From NCBI RefSeq assembly GCF_001886715.1, contig NZ_CP018082.1, positions 4,588,001 through 4,652,000 on the forward strand: a DNA stretch of 64,000 nt, read 5' to 3'. Positions 1 through 8,715 of this stretch are shown here, in pieces. The stretch is from Nocardia mangyaensis. GTDB taxonomy: Bacteria; Actinomycetota; Actinomycetes; Mycobacteriales; Mycobacteriaceae. How positions within the stretch are numbered: the first letter of the stretch is position 1; every line of letters starts with the position of its first letter. Position numbers and translations under genes: made by a program. The notes under the pieces were generated by a model that was not told the DNA's origin, searched no databases, and saw nothing but the letters and a program-made list of their open reading frames with translations.

Positions 1-53
1 TCCACGTGTCGCGGGACGGCCGAAACTGTCACCGCCGTGTGGTAGCCGAGGCC

Positions 54-803
54 TCAGCTGTCGTGGACCGCGCGCACGGTGGTTTCGAACATCTCCGCCA
101 CCGCGTCGGTGTCGGGTTCCCCGCCGCCGAAGGTCATCGAGGTGACAGTGATCCGCACGTCCCCGATCTGGCCGACCGAGGTCTGCATCGTCTGGGTGAG
201 ACCAGCACCGCCGACATCCGGAATCACCCTGCGCCGCAACGAGATCGCGTCATCGGCGCCCGACGGGACGAACTCGTCGAGCACCGTGGTGACGGTGGAG
301 TCCGCGCCCGCTCGCCCAACCCGGATCCGCTCGCAGCCGCGCAGTCGTTCGCGCAGGCCGGACAACACTTCGGTGCTGCGCGCCAGTTCGACGGTGAGTG
401 TGGAGCGGTTGGCGTCGTCGCTGCCGACCGCCACGGCCGCCGGTTCGGCGCCGATCTCGGCCTCGGGTGGCGCACACGCGGCCGGGCTGACGGTGGCGCC
501 CGCGCCGACGCCGTCGAGATCACCCGCCGCGGCGCTGGCCGCCTGCGGCGGCAGCACCACGGCCGGATATCGGTCCGGGAACTGCTGCGGGGTGGGCAGC
601 AGGTCGGCCAGCGCCCCCGCCACCGCGCGCACCGACATGGTGCTCTCGGCGACCGGTGTCCCGCTGACACTCTGCCCACAGCCGGTCAGCACCGCGACCG
701 ACACGATCGCCGCGGCCGCACAGCATCGGCGCACGAGCCCGCGTGCCCGGACGGCATCACCCGCACGACCGGCCCTCGTCTGCGCCACGTTCACACCGTC
801 CAC
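54..803 (-). CDS. Predicted lipoprotein of unknown function
   Basis: The product has a basic N-terminus, a hydrophobic stretch and a lipobox ending LTGC, so it should be lipidated and held on the outer face of the membrane. The rest (about 210 residues) is Ser/Thr/Ala rich and has no motif I recognise. It resembles in style the many Mycobacteriales lipoproteins with a DUF-type sensor domain. The GTG at 803 is preferred because a GGGG run lies 4-8 bases before it. A second GTG at 794 in the same frame is equally possible. It is divergent from the PAC2 gene. Lipoprotein status is sure; function is not. Confidence 0.75.
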   Translation of the reverse strand: MDGVNVAQTRAGRAGDAVRARGLVRRCCAAAAIVSVAVLTGCGQSVSGTPVAESTMSVRAVAGALADLLPTPQQFPDRYPAVVLPPQAASAAAGDLDGVGAGATVSPAACAPPEAEIGAEPAAVAVGSDDANRSTLTVELARSTEVLSGLRERLRGCERIRVGRAGADSTVTTVLDEFVPSGADDAISLRRRVIPDVGGAGLTQTMQTSVGQIGDVRITVTSMTFGGGEPDTDAVAEMFETTVRAVHDS

Positions 804-990
804 TGTGCCCCACGGCGGCGATCGGCACCGGTTGCGCCACGCCGGTGGGAATGCCGCGGCCGGACGGGCTGTTGGCATTCGAAGACGAGCCGTCCTCCGG
901 CCGTGTGCGATGCGTCTGCTCGCGTGGGGGACAATGGAGAACGCCTCCCCCGCCGCGAGCGTTGGTGGACCGCGCAGGAAGGAGAACGCG

Positions 991-1935
991 ATGGATGACC
1001 AGTCGCACATGTACGAGCTGGAGTTCCCGGCACCACAGCTGTCCTCGGACGACGGCGCGGGCCCGGTGCTGGTGCACGGCCTGGAAGGTTTCACCGATGC
1101 CGGACACGCCGTCCGCCTGGCGACCACGCACCTACGCGAGAGCCTCGAATCCGAGTTGGTCGCCTCCTTCGATGTCGACGAGCTGCTCGACTACCGCTCG
1201 CGCCGTCCGCTGATGACGTTCAAGACCGACCATTTCGCCGACTACGCCGAGCCGGAGCTCAACCTGTGGGCCCTGCGCGACACCACGGGCACCCCGTTCC
1301 TGCTGCTGGCCGGGCTGGAGCCGGACCTGCGCTGGGAGAAGTTCACCACCGCGGTGCGCCTGCTGGCCGAACAGCTGGGGGTGCGCCGCACGATCGGCCT
1401 GTCGGCCATCCCGATGGCGATCCCGCACACCCGCCCGCTCGGCGTCACCGCGCACTCCTCGGACCGTTCGCTGATCGGCGAGCACCAACGCTGGCCAGGT
1501 GAGCTGCAGGTGCCGGGCAGCGCGTCCTCGCTGCTCGAGTTCCGGATGGCCCAGCACGGGCACGAATCCGTCGGGTTCTCGGTGCACGTGCCGCACTACC
1601 TGGCCCAGACCGACTACCCCGAGGCCGCGCAGACCCTGCTCGAGAACGTCGCCGACAACGCCGGGCTCGAGCTGCCGCTCGCGGCGCTGGGCGAGGCGGC
1701 CGCGCGGGTGCGCGAGCAGGTCGCCGAGCACATCGCGGGCAACGAGGAGGTCGAGACCGTCGTCACGGCACTGGAACGCCAGTACGACAACTTCGTCACC
1801 GCCCAGGAACGCCAGTCCAGCCTGCTCGCCGGTGAGGGCGAACTGCCCAGCGGCGAGGAGCTCGGCGCGGAGTTCGAGCGCTTCCTGGCCGAGCAGGGCG
1901 GCTACGACGACACCGCCGGCGACGACAAGGCCTGA
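991..1935 (+). CDS. PAC2 family protein
   Basis: The 314-residue product belongs to the PAC2 (proteasome assembly chaperone 2-like) family, counterpart of M. tuberculosis Rv2714. The N-terminal half carries the typical GLEGFTDAG segment (about residues 29-37) and the conserved GLSAIPMAIPHTRP loop (about 138-151). The C-terminal third is helical and acidic. Its biochemical role in bacteria is not established; actinobacteria have proteasomes, but a chaperone role here is only inference. AAGGAG at 979-984 gives a well spaced start at ATG 991. The helicase gene follows within about 30 bases and may be co-transcribed. Confidence 0.88.
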   Translation: MDDQSHMYELEFPAPQLSSDDGAGPVLVHGLEGFTDAGHAVRLATTHLRESLESELVASFDVDELLDYRSRRPLMTFKTDHFADYAEPELNLWALRDTTGTPFLLLAGLEPDLRWEKFTTAVRLLAEQLGVRRTIGLSAIPMAIPHTRPLGVTAHSSDRSLIGEHQRWPGELQVPGSASSLLEFRMAQHGHESVGFSVHVPHYLAQTDYPEAAQTLLENVADNAGLELPLAALGEAAARVREQVAEHIAGNEEVETVVTALERQYDNFVTAQERQSSLLAGEGELPSGEELGAEFERFLAEQGGYDDTAGDDKA

Positions 1936-1961
1936 GCACCCGACCCACTAGGGTGGTCGGA

Positions 1962-4460
1962 GTGGATCTGACCGACCTGCTGGAAATTCCCGGGACCGAC
2001 GCCGACGCGCTCTACGAGTCGTTCGCGGCGTGGGCCGCCGAGCAGGGCACCACCCTGTATCCGGCGCAGGACGAGGCACTGATGGAGCTGGCCTCGGGGT
2101 CCAATGTCATCCTGGCCACCCCGACCGGATCCGGCAAGTCGCTGGTGGCGGTCGGCGCGCACCTGTTCGCGATGGCCAACGGGCAGCGCAGCTACTACAC
2201 CGCACCGATCAAGGCGCTGGTGAGCGAGAAGTTCTTCGCGCTGTGTGAGGTGTTCGGCGCCGAGAACGTCGGGATGGTCACCGGAGACGCCGCGGTCAAC
2301 GCCGATGCCCCGATCATCTGCGCCACCGCGGAGATCCTGGCGAATCTGGCGCTGCGCGAGGGCGCGGCCGCCGAGGTCGGGCAGGTGGTGATGGATGAGT
2401 TCCATTTCTACGCCGACCCCGACCGTGGCTGGGCGTGGCAGGTGCCGATCATCGAGTTGCCGCGCGCGCAATTCCTGGTGATGTCGGCGACGTTGGGCGA
2501 GGTGGACTTCTTCGCCACCGATCTCGAGCGCCGAACCGGTCGCTCGACCGCGGTCGTGGCGGGCACCGAACGCCCTGTCCCGCTGACGTTCTCCTACGTG
2601 CGCACCCCCATCACCGAGACCCTCGAAGAACTGGTGACCACCCATCAGGCGCCGGTCTATGTCGTGCACTTCACCCAGGCCGCTGCCCTGGAACGCGCCC
2701 AGGCGCTGACCAGCGTGAATCTGGCTTCCCGGGCGGAGAAGGATGCGATCGCCGCCGCCATCGGTGAGTTCCGGTTCGCTACCGGCTTCGGCAAGACGCT
2801 GTCGCGGCTGATCCGGCACGGCATCGGCGTACACCACGCGGGCATGCTGCCCAAATACCGCAGACTGGTGGAGAAGCTGGCCCAGGACGGCCTGCTGAAG
2901 GTGGTGTGCGGCACCGATACCCTCGGCGTCGGCATCAATGTGCCGATCCGCACGGTCTTGCTGACCGGCCTGACCAAGTTCGACGGCGTGCGCACCCGCA
3001 GGCTCAAGGCGCGCGAGTTCCATCAGATCGCCGGGCGTGCCGGTCGCGCGGGGTTCGACACCATGGGCACCGTCGTGGTGCAGGCACCCGAGCACGAGGT
3101 GGAGAACGCGCGGCTGATCGCCAAGGCGGGCGACGATCCGAAGAAGCAGCGAAAGATCCAGCGCCGCAAGCCACCCGAGGGTTTCGTGTCCTGGAGCGAG
3201 GAGACCTTCGACCGGCTGGTCGTCGCACAGCCCGAGCCGATGGTCTCGCGCTTCGCGGTCACCAATTCGCTGTTGCTCAACGTGATCGCCCGCCCCGGCA
3301 ACTGTTTTGTCGCGATGCGCCATCTGCTCGAGGACAACCACGAGCCGCGCCCGGCCCAGCGCAGGCACATCCTGCGCGCCATCCGGCTCTACCGCGCGTT
3401 GCGCGATGCCGGTGTGGTGCAACAGCTCTCCGAGCCCGATGCCACTGGCCGCAGGGCCCGGCTCACCGTCGACCTGCAACGCGATTTCGCCCTCGATCAG
3501 CCACTCTCGCCCTTCGCGCTGGCCGCGTTCGAGCTGCTCGATCGCGAGAATCCCACCTACACACTCGATGTCGTCTCGCTGATCGAAGCCACGCTCGAGG
3601 ACCCGCGCCAGTTGCTGATGGCCCAGCAGCACAAGGCCCGAGGCGCCGCGGTCGCCGAGATGAAGGCCGACGGGATCGAATACGAGGAGCGCATGGAGCT
3701 CCTGGAAGAGGTCACCTGGCCCAAGCCGTTGGCCGAGCTGATCGAACCCGCGTTCGAGACCTACCGGGCCGGGCATCCCTGGGTCTCGGAGTTCGCGCCC
3801 TCGCCGAAGTCGGTGGTGCGCGACATGATCGAACGCGCGATGACCTTCGCTGAGCTCATCTCGTTCTACGAACTGGCTCGCTCGGAAGGCGTGGTGCTGC
3901 GCTACCTCGCCGACGCCTACCGCGCACTGCGACGCACCGTGCCCGACGCCGCGCGCACCGAGGAACTCGGCGACATCACCGAATGGCTCGGCGAGCTGAT
4001 CCGCCAGGTCGATTCGAGCCTGCTCGACGAATGGGAACAGCTCACCAATCCGGGCGCGGAAACCGATACCGAGCAGATCGCCTTCGGCGCGGAATCGGTG
4101 CGCCCGATCTCGGCCAACGAACGCGCCTTCCGGGTGATGGTGCGCAATGCCATGTTCCGGCGCGTCGAGCTGGCTTCCCGGCGGCGCTGGTACGACCTCG
4201 ACGAACTGAGCCCGGGGCCGGACTGGGCCGAGGACTTCGCGCCCTATTTCGACGAGTACGCCGCGATCGGCACCGGCCCCGACGCGCGCGGCCCGCAGCT
4301 GTTCCAGGTGGACAAGCGCCCCGGCTTCTGGCACGTACGCCAGGTGCTCGACGACCCGGCGGGCGATCACGGCTGGGCGCTGACCGCGATCGTGGATCTG
4401 GAGGAGTCCGATGCCGCGGGCGAGGTGGTATTCGACGAGGTCACGGTGTCAGCGGGCTGA
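1962..4460 (+). CDS. DEAD/DEAH-box helicase with DUF3516 C-terminal region
   Basis: A Ski2-like superfamily 2 helicase of about 832 residues, predicted to unwind RNA or DNA with ATP. Walker A (ATPTGSGKS, residues about 52-60), a DEFH motif II (about 145-148), SAT motif III and QIAGRAGR motif VI (about 354) are all intact. The C-terminal half is the DUF3516 extension typical of actinobacterial members. The substrate is unknown. GTG 1962 is preferred because GGGTGG lies five bases before it; GTG 1953 in the same frame is an alternative. It lies just downstream of the PAC2 gene. Confidence 0.9.
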   Translation: MDLTDLLEIPGTDADALYESFAAWAAEQGTTLYPAQDEALMELASGSNVILATPTGSGKSLVAVGAHLFAMANGQRSYYTAPIKALVSEKFFALCEVFGAENVGMVTGDAAVNADAPIICATAEILANLALREGAAAEVGQVVMDEFHFYADPDRGWAWQVPIIELPRAQFLVMSATLGEVDFFATDLERRTGRSTAVVAGTERPVPLTFSYVRTPITETLEELVTTHQAPVYVVHFTQAAALERAQALTSVNLASRAEKDAIAAAIGEFRFATGFGKTLSRLIRHGIGVHHAGMLPKYRRLVEKLAQDGLLKVVCGTDTLGVGINVPIRTVLLTGLTKFDGVRTRRLKAREFHQIAGRAGRAGFDTMGTVVVQAPEHEVENARLIAKAGDDPKKQRKIQRRKPPEGFVSWSEETFDRLVVAQPEPMVSRFAVTNSLLLNVIARPGNCFVAMRHLLEDNHEPRPAQRRHILRAIRLYRALRDAGVVQQLSEPDATGRRARLTVDLQRDFALDQPLSPFALAAFELLDRENPTYTLDVVSLIEATLEDPRQLLMAQQHKARGAAVAEMKADGIEYEERMELLEEVTWPKPLAELIEPAFETYRAGHPWVSEFAPSPKSVVRDMIERAMTFAELISFYELARSEGVVLRYLADAYRALRRTVPDAARTEELGDITEWLGELIRQVDSSLLDEWEQLTNPGAETDTEQIAFGAESVRPISANERAFRVMVRNAMFRRVELASRRRWYDLDELSPGPDWAEDFAPYFDEYAAIGTGPDARGPQLFQVDKRPGFWHVRQVLDDPAGDHGWALTAIVDLEESDAAGEVVFDEVTVSAG

Positions 4461-4521
4461 AACATAGCCGATCAACATGACCGAAGATGACGAATGTTTG
4501 ACGGATTCGTTGTTGGGTAGG

Positions 4522-4537
4522 GGCCGCTGATAGTCTC
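4522..4537 (+). promoter_or_regulatory. Possible extended -10 element before the polyamine genes
   Basis: The 104-base gap before the decarboxylase contains TGATAGTCT (about 4528-4536), a reasonable extended -10, about 28 bases before the ATG. The only good -35-like hexamer (TTGACG, 4498-4503) is too far upstream at 25 bases, so the call rests on the -10 alone and is weak. Confidence 0.25.
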
Positions 4538-4564
4538 TCCCGGCTGCCGACCGAAAGTTCACCG

Positions 4565-5680
4565 ATGCCCGAATCCCCGTACCTTGTCCTCGACCCCGAA
4601 CAGGTACGTGCCAACTACCGAGCTCTCGCCGACGCCGTGTCGGCACCCCGGTCTCGCGACACCCGGATCAGGTACGCGGTGAAGGCGGCGCCGGTCGACG
4701 AACTGCTCACCCTGCTCGACACCGAGGGCGCGGAGTTCGACGTCGCCAGCATCGGTGAGATCGACCAGTGCCTGCGCCTCGGCATCGACGCGGGCGCGCT
4801 CTGCTATGGCAACCCGATCAAGAAGAGCGCCCACATCGCGCGCGCCTTCGCCCTCGGTGTGCGCCGCTACGCCTTCGACACCGAGGACGATCTGGCGCGC
4901 ATCGCCGAGCACGCGCCCGGCACCGAGGTCGAGTGCCGGTTCCTGTCGGCGGCGCCGGAGTCACGCACCCCGTTCGGCACCAAGTTCGGCTGTGCGCCGC
5001 GCGAGGCGACGCGGCTGCTCGTGCGCGCCCGCGATCTGGGCCTGACGGTGGCGGGCCCGTACTTCCACGTCGGCTCCCAGCAGCTCGATCCGACCGCCTG
5101 GCGGATCGGTATCGAGCAGGCGGGCCAGATCGTCTCGACGTTGGCGGACAAGGGCATTCGCGTGCCCGCGGTCAATGTCGGTGGCGGACTGCCGATCTCC
5201 TACGCCGAGGACGCTCCCTCGCTCGGTGAGATCGCCGCCGCGATGACCGACGCCGCCGCGCGATTCCTGCCCGAGAACACCGCGCTGGTCGTCGAACCCG
5301 GCCGTGCGCTGGTGGGTAACGCGGGCACCATCCACGCCGAGGTCGTCGGCGTTCGATTCGCGCCGGACGGCCGGCGCTGGGTGTATCTCGACATCGGCCG
5401 ATACAACGGTATGGCCGAGACGGAGAACGAGTACATCGCCTATCGATTCGTCACCGATCGCGACGGCGATCCGGTCGGCGAAGCGGTGGTCGCGGGTCCG
5501 ACCTGCGACGGAGACGATGTACTGTATCAACGCACGCGAGTCCTTCTGCCGACCACGTTGCGAGCCGGTGACCGGATCCAGATCCTGCACACCGGCGCCT
5601 ATACCGCGAGTTATTCGTCGGTGTCCTTCAATGGTTTTCCGCCCTTGACCGTTCATGTCTCGGGCGCTGAGCGAGAGTGA
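4565..5680 (+). CDS. Ornithine decarboxylase-type PLP enzyme (fold III)
   Basis: A 371-residue alanine-racemase-fold decarboxylase, the group that includes eukaryotic-type ornithine decarboxylase; it would make putrescine from ornithine. Seen: the PLP lysine in YAVKAAP (K40), HVGS (168-171), the GGG phosphate loop (207-209), EPGR (244-247) and GPTCDGDD (311-318) with the cysteine (C314) that is catalytic in ODC. Lysine or diaminopimelate cannot be fully excluded as substrate. The GPTCDGDD motif and the next gene, a SpeD-SpeE fusion seven bases downstream, favour ornithine and a complete ornithine-to-spermidine unit. Confidence 0.85.
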   Translation: MPESPYLVLDPEQVRANYRALADAVSAPRSRDTRIRYAVKAAPVDELLTLLDTEGAEFDVASIGEIDQCLRLGIDAGALCYGNPIKKSAHIARAFALGVRRYAFDTEDDLARIAEHAPGTEVECRFLSAAPESRTPFGTKFGCAPREATRLLVRARDLGLTVAGPYFHVGSQQLDPTAWRIGIEQAGQIVSTLADKGIRVPAVNVGGGLPISYAEDAPSLGEIAAAMTDAAARFLPENTALVVEPGRALVGNAGTIHAEVVGVRFAPDGRRWVYLDIGRYNGMAETENEYIAYRFVTDRDGDPVGEAVVAGPTCDGDDVLYQRTRVLLPTTLRAGDRIQILHTGAYTASYSSVSFNGFPPLTVHVSGAERE

Positions 5681-5687
5681 GTTTGCC

Positions 5688-6890
5688 ATGACGGCGGAAT
5701 TCACCGGTTGGCACGTGCTGGCCGAGTTCGGTGGTGTCGACACAGACCTGTGTGACGATCTCGAACGACTCGAATCGGCGTTGCGTGAGTCTCTGGTTGC
5801 CGCGGGCGTCACCATCTGCGATGTCGTTCACAAGAAGTTCGAACCGCAGGGGGTGACCGTCCTCGCGCTGTTGTCGGAGTCCCACGCCTCGATTCACACC
5901 TATCCGGAGTCCGGCGACATCTTCGTCGACGTCTTCACCTGCGGCACCATCGGTGCCGGCGCGACGAAAGCCGTGGACTTGCTGCGAGACAAGTTGTCTC
6001 CCAAGGAAGTTCGAACCAAGGTCGTCCAGCGCGGCCACGGCGCGGAGAAGATCTACGAACCGGTGGGCGAGGGCCTGACCCGGATCTGGGATCTGCACGA
6101 GGTGATCGTCGACACGAACACCCCGTTCCAGCACATGGTGATCGCGCGGACCGATCAGGGCATCTCCCTGTTCTCCGACGACGACCGCCAGTCCACCGAG
6201 TTCTCCCAGCTCACCTACCACGAGGCCATGATGGTCCCGGCGTTCGTGCTGGCCGAGAAACTGGACCGGGTGCTGATCATCGGCTCCGGCGAGGGTGTGG
6301 CCTCGCAGATGTCGGTGGCCGCGGGCGCCACCCTGGTCGACCATGTCGACATCGACCAGCGCGAGGTCGAACTGTGCGCGCGGCACCTGCCCTACGGGTA
6401 CACCCCCGAGGAGTTGGCCGCCGCGGTCGCGGGCGAGGGCCCGATCCGCGTGCACTACGCCGACGGCTGGGACTTCCTGGCCAAGGCGCAGCAGGCAGGT
6501 ACCCGCTATGACGTGATAGTCATCGATCTGCCCGACGAGCGCGTGGAGGACGCCCAGCACAACCGTCTCTACGAGTCGGAGTTCCTGTCCCGATGCCGGG
6601 CGCTGCTCGCCCCCGGCGGCGTGCTCTCGGCCCAGGCCGGGTGCGCGACCCTGTGGCGCAACGAGACACTGAAGCGCTCGTGGGGCCGGTTCAACGCCCA
6701 GTTCACCACGGTGGTGCCCTACGGCAGCGACGAGCACGAGTGGACCTTCCTGTTCGGCCTGAACGAGAAGATCGACGACCCGGTGCGCGGCATGACCGAC
6801 CGCCTGGCCCTGCTCCCCTACCGCGCCGAGACCATCGACGCCCGCGCACTCGAGCGCGGCGCGATCGAACCGTACGCGCTGCGCCGCTGA
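5688..6890 (+). CDS. S-adenosylmethionine decarboxylase / spermidine synthase fusion (SpeD-SpeE)
   Basis: One 400-residue chain carries two successive enzymes. Residues 1-120 are a class 1b AdoMet decarboxylase proenzyme. The self-cleavage site is E64-S65 in SESHASIHTYPE, with H70 and C85 at the family spacing, so Ser65 should become the pyruvoyl group. Residues about 130-400 are an aminopropyltransferase: FQHM, the YHEAM substrate motif, an IIGSGEG AdoMet loop, the acidic HVDID strand and an IDLPDE segment in place of the usual SDCTDP. The start at 5688 gives the standard SpeD N-terminus; 5655 would overlap the upstream gene. It is probably translated with the ornithine decarboxylase. Confidence 0.88.
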   Translation: MTAEFTGWHVLAEFGGVDTDLCDDLERLESALRESLVAAGVTICDVVHKKFEPQGVTVLALLSESHASIHTYPESGDIFVDVFTCGTIGAGATKAVDLLRDKLSPKEVRTKVVQRGHGAEKIYEPVGEGLTRIWDLHEVIVDTNTPFQHMVIARTDQGISLFSDDDRQSTEFSQLTYHEAMMVPAFVLAEKLDRVLIIGSGEGVASQMSVAAGATLVDHVDIDQREVELCARHLPYGYTPEELAAAVAGEGPIRVHYADGWDFLAKAQQAGTRYDVIVIDLPDERVEDAQHNRLYESEFLSRCRALLAPGGVLSAQAGCATLWRNETLKRSWGRFNAQFTTVVPYGSDEHEWTFLFGLNEKIDDPVRGMTDRLALLPYRAETIDARALERGAIEPYALRR

Positions 6891-6900
6891 CGCGACGCCC

Positions 6901-6936
6901 ACGGCGGTGACCCCGACATTCCGGGGTCACCGCCGT
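6901..6936 (+). terminator. Intrinsic terminator of the polyamine operon
   Basis: A perfect 15-bp inverted repeat (ACGGCGGTGACCCCG, 6901-6915, and its complement 6922-6936) with a 6-base loop starts 10 bases after the SpeD-SpeE stop. The following bases are only moderately T-rich. Confidence 0.8.
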
Positions 6937-7049
6937 TCGTCGTTGTTGAACAATCGACCGCTCGGTTGCCGATTCCACCGGTCCGCCGCCGCGTGTCGAG
7001 CGACACTGTCTGTACCGAACACTTCGGGACGAACAGAATCGAGTCGCCA

Positions 7050-7610
7050 GTGACGCAGACATCGTTGTCCGCGAACGGCCTGATGCCCGTGCGCACGCCG
7101 TCCGCTCACCGCCCCCGGCTGGACGCGCTCTCGGCCGCCGGACCGGCCGCGTTCGGCCCGCGGTTCGCCGCGGCGCCCGCGGTGACGGCCGCCGACTTCG
7201 CGCGGCTGGACGGCGATCTGGCCATGCGCTCGTTCCCTGGGTCCGGGGAGCGGGTACTCGGCGCGTTGATGGCGCGGCCCGGGTACTTCTGGGTGGGCAA
7301 GTCGTTTCGTCACGTGGATGCGCAGACGGCGCTCGGCCACAACGTCTTCCGTGCCCTTGGTGGCGTCCGTGCGCTGAACTTCGTTGCCACGGTGGGCGCT
7401 TCCGTGGTCGACGGGCAGTCCGCCGTACTGCTCGACTACCGCGATCCCCGGGTGGGCTCGGGCAGTCCGGCCCGGCGGATCTATGACGAGTTGCGCGAGA
7501 TCGAGCCGGGCCTGTGGCTGGGGCCGAGCTACTTCGCGACCAGGGGGCGCCTGATCTCGATGGGGTGGTTCGCCCTCGACGCCTCGGTCCCGTTCGACAC
7601 TCTCGCCTGA
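7050..7610 (+). CDS. Conserved hypothetical protein
   Basis: A 186-residue soluble protein with no signal peptide or membrane segment. I do not recognise the family. Visible are a GYFWVGKSFRHVDA block (about residues 78-91), a beta-rich middle and a YDELREIEPGLWLGPSYF block near the C-terminus. The W-x-G-K and GLWLG patterns suggest a small beta-barrel, lipocalin-like fold, but this is inference. The GTG at 7050 is chosen because the 28 residues upstream in frame look non-conserved. It stands alone between two hairpins. Confidence 0.6.
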   Translation: MTQTSLSANGLMPVRTPSAHRPRLDALSAAGPAAFGPRFAAAPAVTAADFARLDGDLAMRSFPGSGERVLGALMARPGYFWVGKSFRHVDAQTALGHNVFRALGGVRALNFVATVGASVVDGQSAVLLDYRDPRVGSGSPARRIYDELREIEPGLWLGPSYFATRGRLISMGWFALDASVPFDTLA

Positions 7611-7618
7611 ATCGACGA

Positions 7619-7654
7619 CGAGCCGGGTGCGGGTGTGACCCCACACCCGGCTCG
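7619..7654. terminator. Bidirectional terminator between convergent genes
   Basis: CGAGCCGGGTG (7619-7629) pairs with CACCCGGCTCG (7644-7654). The intervening bases can form an inner GGGTGTG/CACACCC helix. It serves the gene ending at 7610 and the tautomerase gene ending at 7667. Confidence 0.65.
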
Positions 7655-7666
7655 CGGTGGCCGGAC

Positions 7667-7879
7667 TCAGCCGAGCGCGGCGCGGCGGGCGCGATACTCG
7701 GCGACGTTCACTCCGCCCACACCCCAATCCGTCAGCGGCACTTCATCGATCACGACGAAGGTGCTGTCGGGATCCTTGCCGAGAACGTCGTGGAGCAGAT
7801 CCGTGACGCCCTTGATGAGCCGGCTCTTCTGCTCCGGGGTGACCCCTTCGTCGGTGACCTTGATGTTGACAAACGGCAT
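7667..7879 (-). CDS. Tautomerase family protein (4-oxalocrotonate tautomerase-like)
   Basis: A 70-residue small tautomerase. The mature N-terminus would be Pro1 (MPFVNIKV), the catalytic base of the family after methionine removal. The length, the EEQ/PEQKSRLIKGVTD helix and the STFVVIDEV strand are typical. Substrate unknown. It starts 13 bases after the SDR stop, so the two form one transcription unit downstream of a TetR operator. Confidence 0.85.
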   Translation of the reverse strand: MPFVNIKVTDEGVTPEQKSRLIKGVTDLLHDVLGKDPDSTFVVIDEVPLTDWGVGGVNVAEYRARRAALG

Positions 7880-7892
7880 GATGATTTCCTTT

Positions 7893-8633
7893 CTAGGCCG
7901 CTCTACCTGCGATGAACCCGCCGTCGACGGGGAGAATGTGGCCGGTGACGAATTCGGCGTCGGCCAGGTACAGCACCGCGGCCGTGGTGTCGGCGACCTC
8001 GCCGATGCGCGCCAGCAGGGCGAGGTCGGCGGCCGAGCCCACGTCACCGTCGCCGAACAGCGGAGTGCGGATGACGCCGGGCGCCACGGCGTTCACCCGG
8101 ATTCGCGCCGGCGCCAGTTCGGCGGCCAGGCTGACGGTGAGCGCGTGCACGCCGCCCTTGCTGATCAGCGCCGCCGAGGCGGGCAGGCCGGTCAGGGCGT
8201 GGTCGATCAAGACGGTACCGATATTGACGATGCTGCCGCCCGCGCCCTGGTCGAGCAGGTGGCGCACCACGGCCTGCGTGGTGAAGTAGGTGCCCTTGAG
8301 GTTGCCGCCGAGGTAGCGGTCGAGGTCGGCTTCGGTGACGTCGACGAACGGGGTCGAGCCGAACACGCCCGCGCTGTTGATCAGCACGTCGACCCGGCCG
8401 AAGCGATCCAGCGCGGTGCGCACGTATGCCGAACCCGTTGCGGGCGAACCGATGTCGCCCACAACTGTCGCCAGCCGGGTGGGCGCGTCGAGCTCGGCCG
8501 CGACGTCGGCGAGCCTGTCGGCGTCGCGCCCGCCGAGCACGACGGAGTCGCCGCGGGCGAGGAACGCGCGGGCGACATCGCGACCGATGCCGCTGGAGCC
8601 ACCGGTCACGATGACCGTCTTCGGTGTCGACAT
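7893..8633 (-). CDS. SDR family oxidoreductase, catalytic tyrosine missing
   Basis: A 246-residue short-chain dehydrogenase/reductase with an intact NAD(P) loop GGSSGIG (11-17), NSAG (86-89), N111 and the PG motif. The catalytic YxxxK position reads AALISK: lysine is K159, but residue 155 is alanine, and the usual serine region reads NIGT. Either it is a subfamily with altered chemistry or it is non-catalytic. The start at 8633 follows a GAGGAAGA ribosome site. It lies with the tautomerase gene under a palindromic TetR-type operator and is probably repressed by the adjacent regulator. Confidence 0.85.
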   Translation of the reverse strand: MSTPKTVIVTGGSSGIGRDVARAFLARGDSVVLGGRDADRLADVAAELDAPTRLATVVGDIGSPATGSAYVRTALDRFGRVDVLINSAGVFGSTPFVDVTEADLDRYLGGNLKGTYFTTQAVVRHLLDQGAGGSIVNIGTVLIDHALTGLPASAALISKGGVHALTVSLAAELAPARIRVNAVAPGVIRTPLFGDGDVGSAADLALLARIGEVADTTAAVLYLADAEFVTGHILPVDGGFIAGRAA

Positions 8634-8658
8634 GTTGCAGTCTTCCTCTCGATTGAAT

Positions 8659-8670
8659 ACGACCGGTCGT
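8659..8670. promoter_or_regulatory. TetR-type operator before the SDR/tautomerase genes
   Basis: A perfect 12-bp palindrome ACGACCGGTCGT sits 26 bases upstream of the SDR start. The same palindrome with the same flanks (AT on the left, CT on the right) occurs at 9319-9330 before the tetR gene. That makes it the likely binding site of this TetR. Confidence 0.8.
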
Positions 8671-8715
8671 CTTGGACTCGAGGTACGGAAACGACCGGCA
8701 ACGAACACGTGATGG

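Noticed and set aside
1902..4370. Long minus-strand open frame of 822 codons opposite the helicase
   Set aside because: It is the mirror frame of a well conserved helicase in GC-rich DNA. Its product is His/Gly/Arg-rich with no domain.
4498..4503. TTGACG as a -35 for the polyamine operon
   Set aside because: The nearest -10-like element is 25 bases away, too far for a standard promoter.
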